Below are positions 13,037-15,209 of a DNA stretch of 15,209 nucleotides, piece after piece. The notes below the pieces were generated by a model. That model was not told where the DNA came from. It made no database searches and was given only the letters and a program-made list of their open reading frames with translations. The DNA is taken from assembly GCA_001873585.1 (NCBI GenBank), contig MNZL01000083.1, positions 2,966 to 18,174 on the forward strand, in the 5' to 3' direction. The DNA is from Rhodobacterales bacterium CG2_30_65_12. GTDB lineage: Bacteria; Pseudomonadota; Alphaproteobacteria; Rhodobacterales; Rhodobacteraceae. Numbering within the stretch: position 1 is the stretch's first letter; each line of letters starts with the position of its first letter. Both the position numbers and the translations under genes were made by a program.

Positions 13037-15209
13037 TTCGAGCGCCTTGAGCTCGTAAATCAACGCCAACGCATCGCGCGGTGAAAGCTCGTCGGGGTGA
13101 ATCCCGGCGAGCTTTTCTTCGAGCGGCGAGGGCCCGGCAGGTTTCACCGCAGGCTGCGCGGCGACAGCGGAAAACAACGGCAGATCGTCGATCAGGGCTT
13201 TCGGTCCGGGCTTGCCCTCGCGCTCACCCTTTTCCAGCGCTTCGAGAACGATTCGCGCGCGTTCCACCACCGAGGCGGGCAAGCCGGCCAGCTTTGCCAC
13301 CTGCACCCCGTAAGACCGATCCGCAGCGCCATTGCGCACCTCGTGCAAAAAGATCACCTCGCCGACCCACTCCTTCACGGCAATGGTGGCGTTGTCGACG
13401 CCATCAAGAGTTTGGGCGAGCTGAGTCAGTTCGTGGTAATGGGTGGCAAAGAGCGCACGGCAACGGTTCGTTTCGTGCAGATGTTCCAACGTGGCCCAAG
13501 CTATTGAAAGCCCATCCCAGGTGGCGGTGCCGCGGCCGATCTCATCGAGAATCACCAGCGCACGGTCGTCGGCCTGATTGAGGATCGCGGCTGTTTCGAC
13601 CATCTCGACCATGAAGGTAGAGCGGCCCCGGGCAAGATCGTCTGACGCGCCGACGCGGCTGAATAGCTGAGAGACGAGACCAATATGCGCCGAGCGGGCG
13701 GGCACATAGCTTCCGGCCTGTGCCAGCAGCGCGATGAGCGCGTTCTGACGCAAAAAGGTGGATTTGCCGGCCATATTCGGGCCGGTGAGTAGCCAGATAT
13801 CGGCACCATCCGAGCCGTCGGCAAGGGTGCAATCGTTGGCGATAAACGGCGCGCCGCCCTGTGCGCGCAGTGCCTTTTCTACCACCGGGTGACGGCCGCC
13901 GATCACTGTGAAGCTGCGGCCATCATCCACTATAGGCTGGCACCAGTCGGCTTCGGCGGCAATTTCGGCAAGCGCAGCGGCCACGTCGATCTCGGCCATG
14001 CCGCGCGCGGCATCGCCAAGGGGGCCGGCGTGATCGAGAATTGCCCGGCGCAGCATCTCAAACAGCCGCTTTTCAATCTCCAGCGCCCGATTGCCAGCGT
14101 TGAGAATCCTGGTTTCCATTTCGCTCAGCGGCACCGTGGTGAAGCGCACCGCGTTGGCGGTGGTCTGGCGGTGGATAAAGGTCTCGTTGAGCGGAGCCGA
14201 CATCATCTTTTCGGCATGGGTCGCCGTAGTCTCAATAAAATACCCCAGCACATTATTGTGCTTGATCTTGAGGCTTTGCACCCCGGCAAGGTGGGCATAC
14301 TCGGCCTGCATCCGGGCGATAACGCCCCGGCCTTGATCCCGCAGAAGCCGCGTTTCGCCGAGGTCTCGGTCGTAGCCGGAGGCGATGAAACCGCCTTCGC
14401 GTGCAAGCAAAGGGGGGTCTGCCACCAGCGCAGCGTCGAGAAGTGCGTGAAGATCTTCGTGGCCGGCAAGTGTGCCGACGGCCTGCGTCAGCGAGGCCGG
14501 GCACGTCTGTCCCGCCAGCGCGACGGCAAGCTCTCTTGCCGCTTCAAGCCCGCTTCGAATCGCCGCAAGATCGCGTGGGCCGGCGCGATCGAGCGAGAGG
14601 CGCGAGAGCGCGCGGTCGATATCGGGCGCCTTGCGCAAGACCGCGCGCAGATCGGCACGCAATCGAGACTGTTCCAGCAGAAAGCGCACGTTTTCTAGCC
14701 GGGTGGCTACCGTTTCCACGTCCCGCGAGGGGCTGGAAATACGGCGTTCCAGAAGCCGCCCACCGCCTGCTGTCACCGACCTGTCGATGGTGGCGAGAAG
14801 CGAGCCTTCGCGCCCGCCAGATAGCGCGTGGGTGATTTCGAGGTTGCGCCGCGTGGCGGCGTCGATCTGCATCACGCTGGAGGCGCTTTCCTTTACCGGC
14901 GCACGCAGGAGGGGGAGTTTGCCTTTCTGGGTGATATCGAGATATTCGACGATGGCGCCCATCGCCCCCATCTCGGCACGGCTGAAGCTGCCGAACGCAT
15001 CAAGGGTCGTCACACCGAAAAGCGTCGTAAGACGGTCACGGGCCGCCGTAGAATCAAACGCGGCGCGCCCGAGAGGGGTGGCAGAAATACCAAGCTCAGA
15101 CACGATTTCGCCTGTTTTCGCCTCTACCGCCTCGCTCACGACCACCTCGCGCGCGGCGAGGCGGGCAAGCTCCGGGCCGAGGCGGGCGGGCGTGGTTTCC
15201 ATCACCCGA
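13028..15209 (-). CDS. mutS: DNA mismatch repair ATPase MutS, N-terminal part beyond window
   Basis: MutS recognises mismatches and starts methyl-independent or MutL-mediated repair. About 726 residues are visible. They run from the connector domain (ETTPARLGPELARLAAREVV) through core and clamp (QSLKIKHNNVLGYFIE) to the ATPase domain. Walker A GPNMAGKST lies near 13757-13786, followed by DDLARGRSTFMVEM. Walker B VILDEIGRGTATWDGLS lies near 13511-13559, with the family's usual TFD or TYD written TWD. FATHYHELT and the C-terminal HPDELSPRDALALIYELKAL complete it. The frame stays open to the window end with no stop. The mismatch-binding N-domain with its Phe-x-Glu motif is therefore missing only because of the window edge. 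It converges on grpE with a four-base gap. Confidence 0.96.
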   Translation of the reverse strand, partial: RVMETTPARLGPELARLAAREVVVSEAVEAKTGEIVSELGISATPLGRAAFDSTAARDRLTTLFGVTTLDAFGSFSRAEMGAMGAIVEYLDITQKGKLPLLRAPVKESASSVMQIDAATRRNLEITHALSGGREGSLLATIDRSVTAGGGRLLERRISSPSRDVETVATRLENVRFLLEQSRLRADLRAVLRKAPDIDRALSRLSLDRAGPRDLAAIRSGLEAARELAVALAGQTCPASLTQAVGTLAGHEDLHALLDAALVADPPLLAREGGFIASGYDRDLGETRLLRDQGRGVIARMQAEYAHLAGVQSLKIKHNNVLGYFIETTATHAEKMMSAPLNETFIHRQTTANAVRFTTVPLSEMETRILNAGNRALEIEKRLFEMLRRAILDHAGPLGDAARGMAEIDVAAALAEIAAEADWCQPIVDDGRSFTVIGGRHPVVEKALRAQGGAPFIANDCTLADGSDGADIWLLTGPNMAGKSTFLRQNALIALLAQAGSYVPARSAHIGLVSQLFSRVGASDDLARGRSTFMVEMVETAAILNQADDRALVILDEIGRGTATWDGLSIAWATLEHLHETNRCRALFATHYHELTQLAQTLDGVDNATIAVKEWVGEVIFLHEVRNGAADRSYGVQVAKLAGLPASVVERARIVLEALEKGEREGKPGPKALIDDLPLFSAVAAQPAVKPAGPSPLEEKLAGIHPDELSPRDALALIYELKALEKS

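Noticed and set aside
13889..14698. 269-codon plus-strand frame opposite mutS
   Set aside because: It is a shadow of the conserved MutS core and clamp region; no motif of its own is visible.

Overview
The window is a GC-rich bacterial chromosome segment of conserved housekeeping genes. Protein style and gene order point to an alphaproteobacterium, most likely of the Rhodobacteraceae/roseobacter group: a 422-residue Rho, a 427-residue MnmE, a MnmG N-terminus with FHVKH, and the run rho-mnmE-mnmG-rsmG-parA-parB followed by hemW-rdgB-rph, hrcA-grpE and mutS. I saw no tRNA, rRNA, CRISPR array, insertion sequence or phage gene. The species assignment is inference from remembered family members, not from a search.

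Layout. Left edge, minus strand: an AroE-family gene cut by the window edge (1-427), then maf (424-1023), coupled by an ATGA overlap. A 408-base gene-free region follows (1024-1431). It is flanked by diverging genes and carries several DnaA-box-like words, a 12-base palindrome built from two DnaA-box cores, and AT-rich patches, so it is a candidate chromosomal origin. Plus strand from there: hemJ, rho, mnmE, mnmG, rsmG, parA, parB (1432-8800). From mnmE to parB the genes abut or overlap and look like one operon. Two parS centromere sites lie inside coding sequence: a perfect 16-mer at the 5' end of mnmG and a 15/16 match at the 5' end of rsmG. Minus strand: rph, rdgB and hemW (8801-11275), translationally coupled by overlaps and abutting parB tail to tail with no gap. 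Diverging from rph on the plus strand are hrcA and grpE (11364-13023), closed by a compact GNRA-loop terminator built across the grpE and mutS stop codons. Right edge, minus strand: mutS, lacking its 5' part beyond the window.

How the parts fit. ParA, ParB and the two parS sites form the chromosome partition system, and the candidate origin lies about 3.2 kb from the first parS site, as expected for an origin-proximal centromere. MnmE and MnmG act together on tRNA wobble uridine; RsmG modifies 16S rRNA. HemJ and HemW serve haem synthesis and delivery. Rph trims RNA 3' ends; RdgB and Maf hydrolyse non-canonical nucleotides; MutS repairs mismatches; HrcA and GrpE belong to the heat-shock system.

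The most unusual protein is the AroE homologue. It keeps the fold and the NTD motif, but the catalytic lysine position is Gln, one of two shikimate-binding serines is Ala, and the nucleotide-binding glycine loop carries an Arg. I did not find a wholly new multi-gene system. The points worth a second look are the AroE variant, the candidate oriC, the coding-embedded parS sites and the dual-stop-codon terminator.
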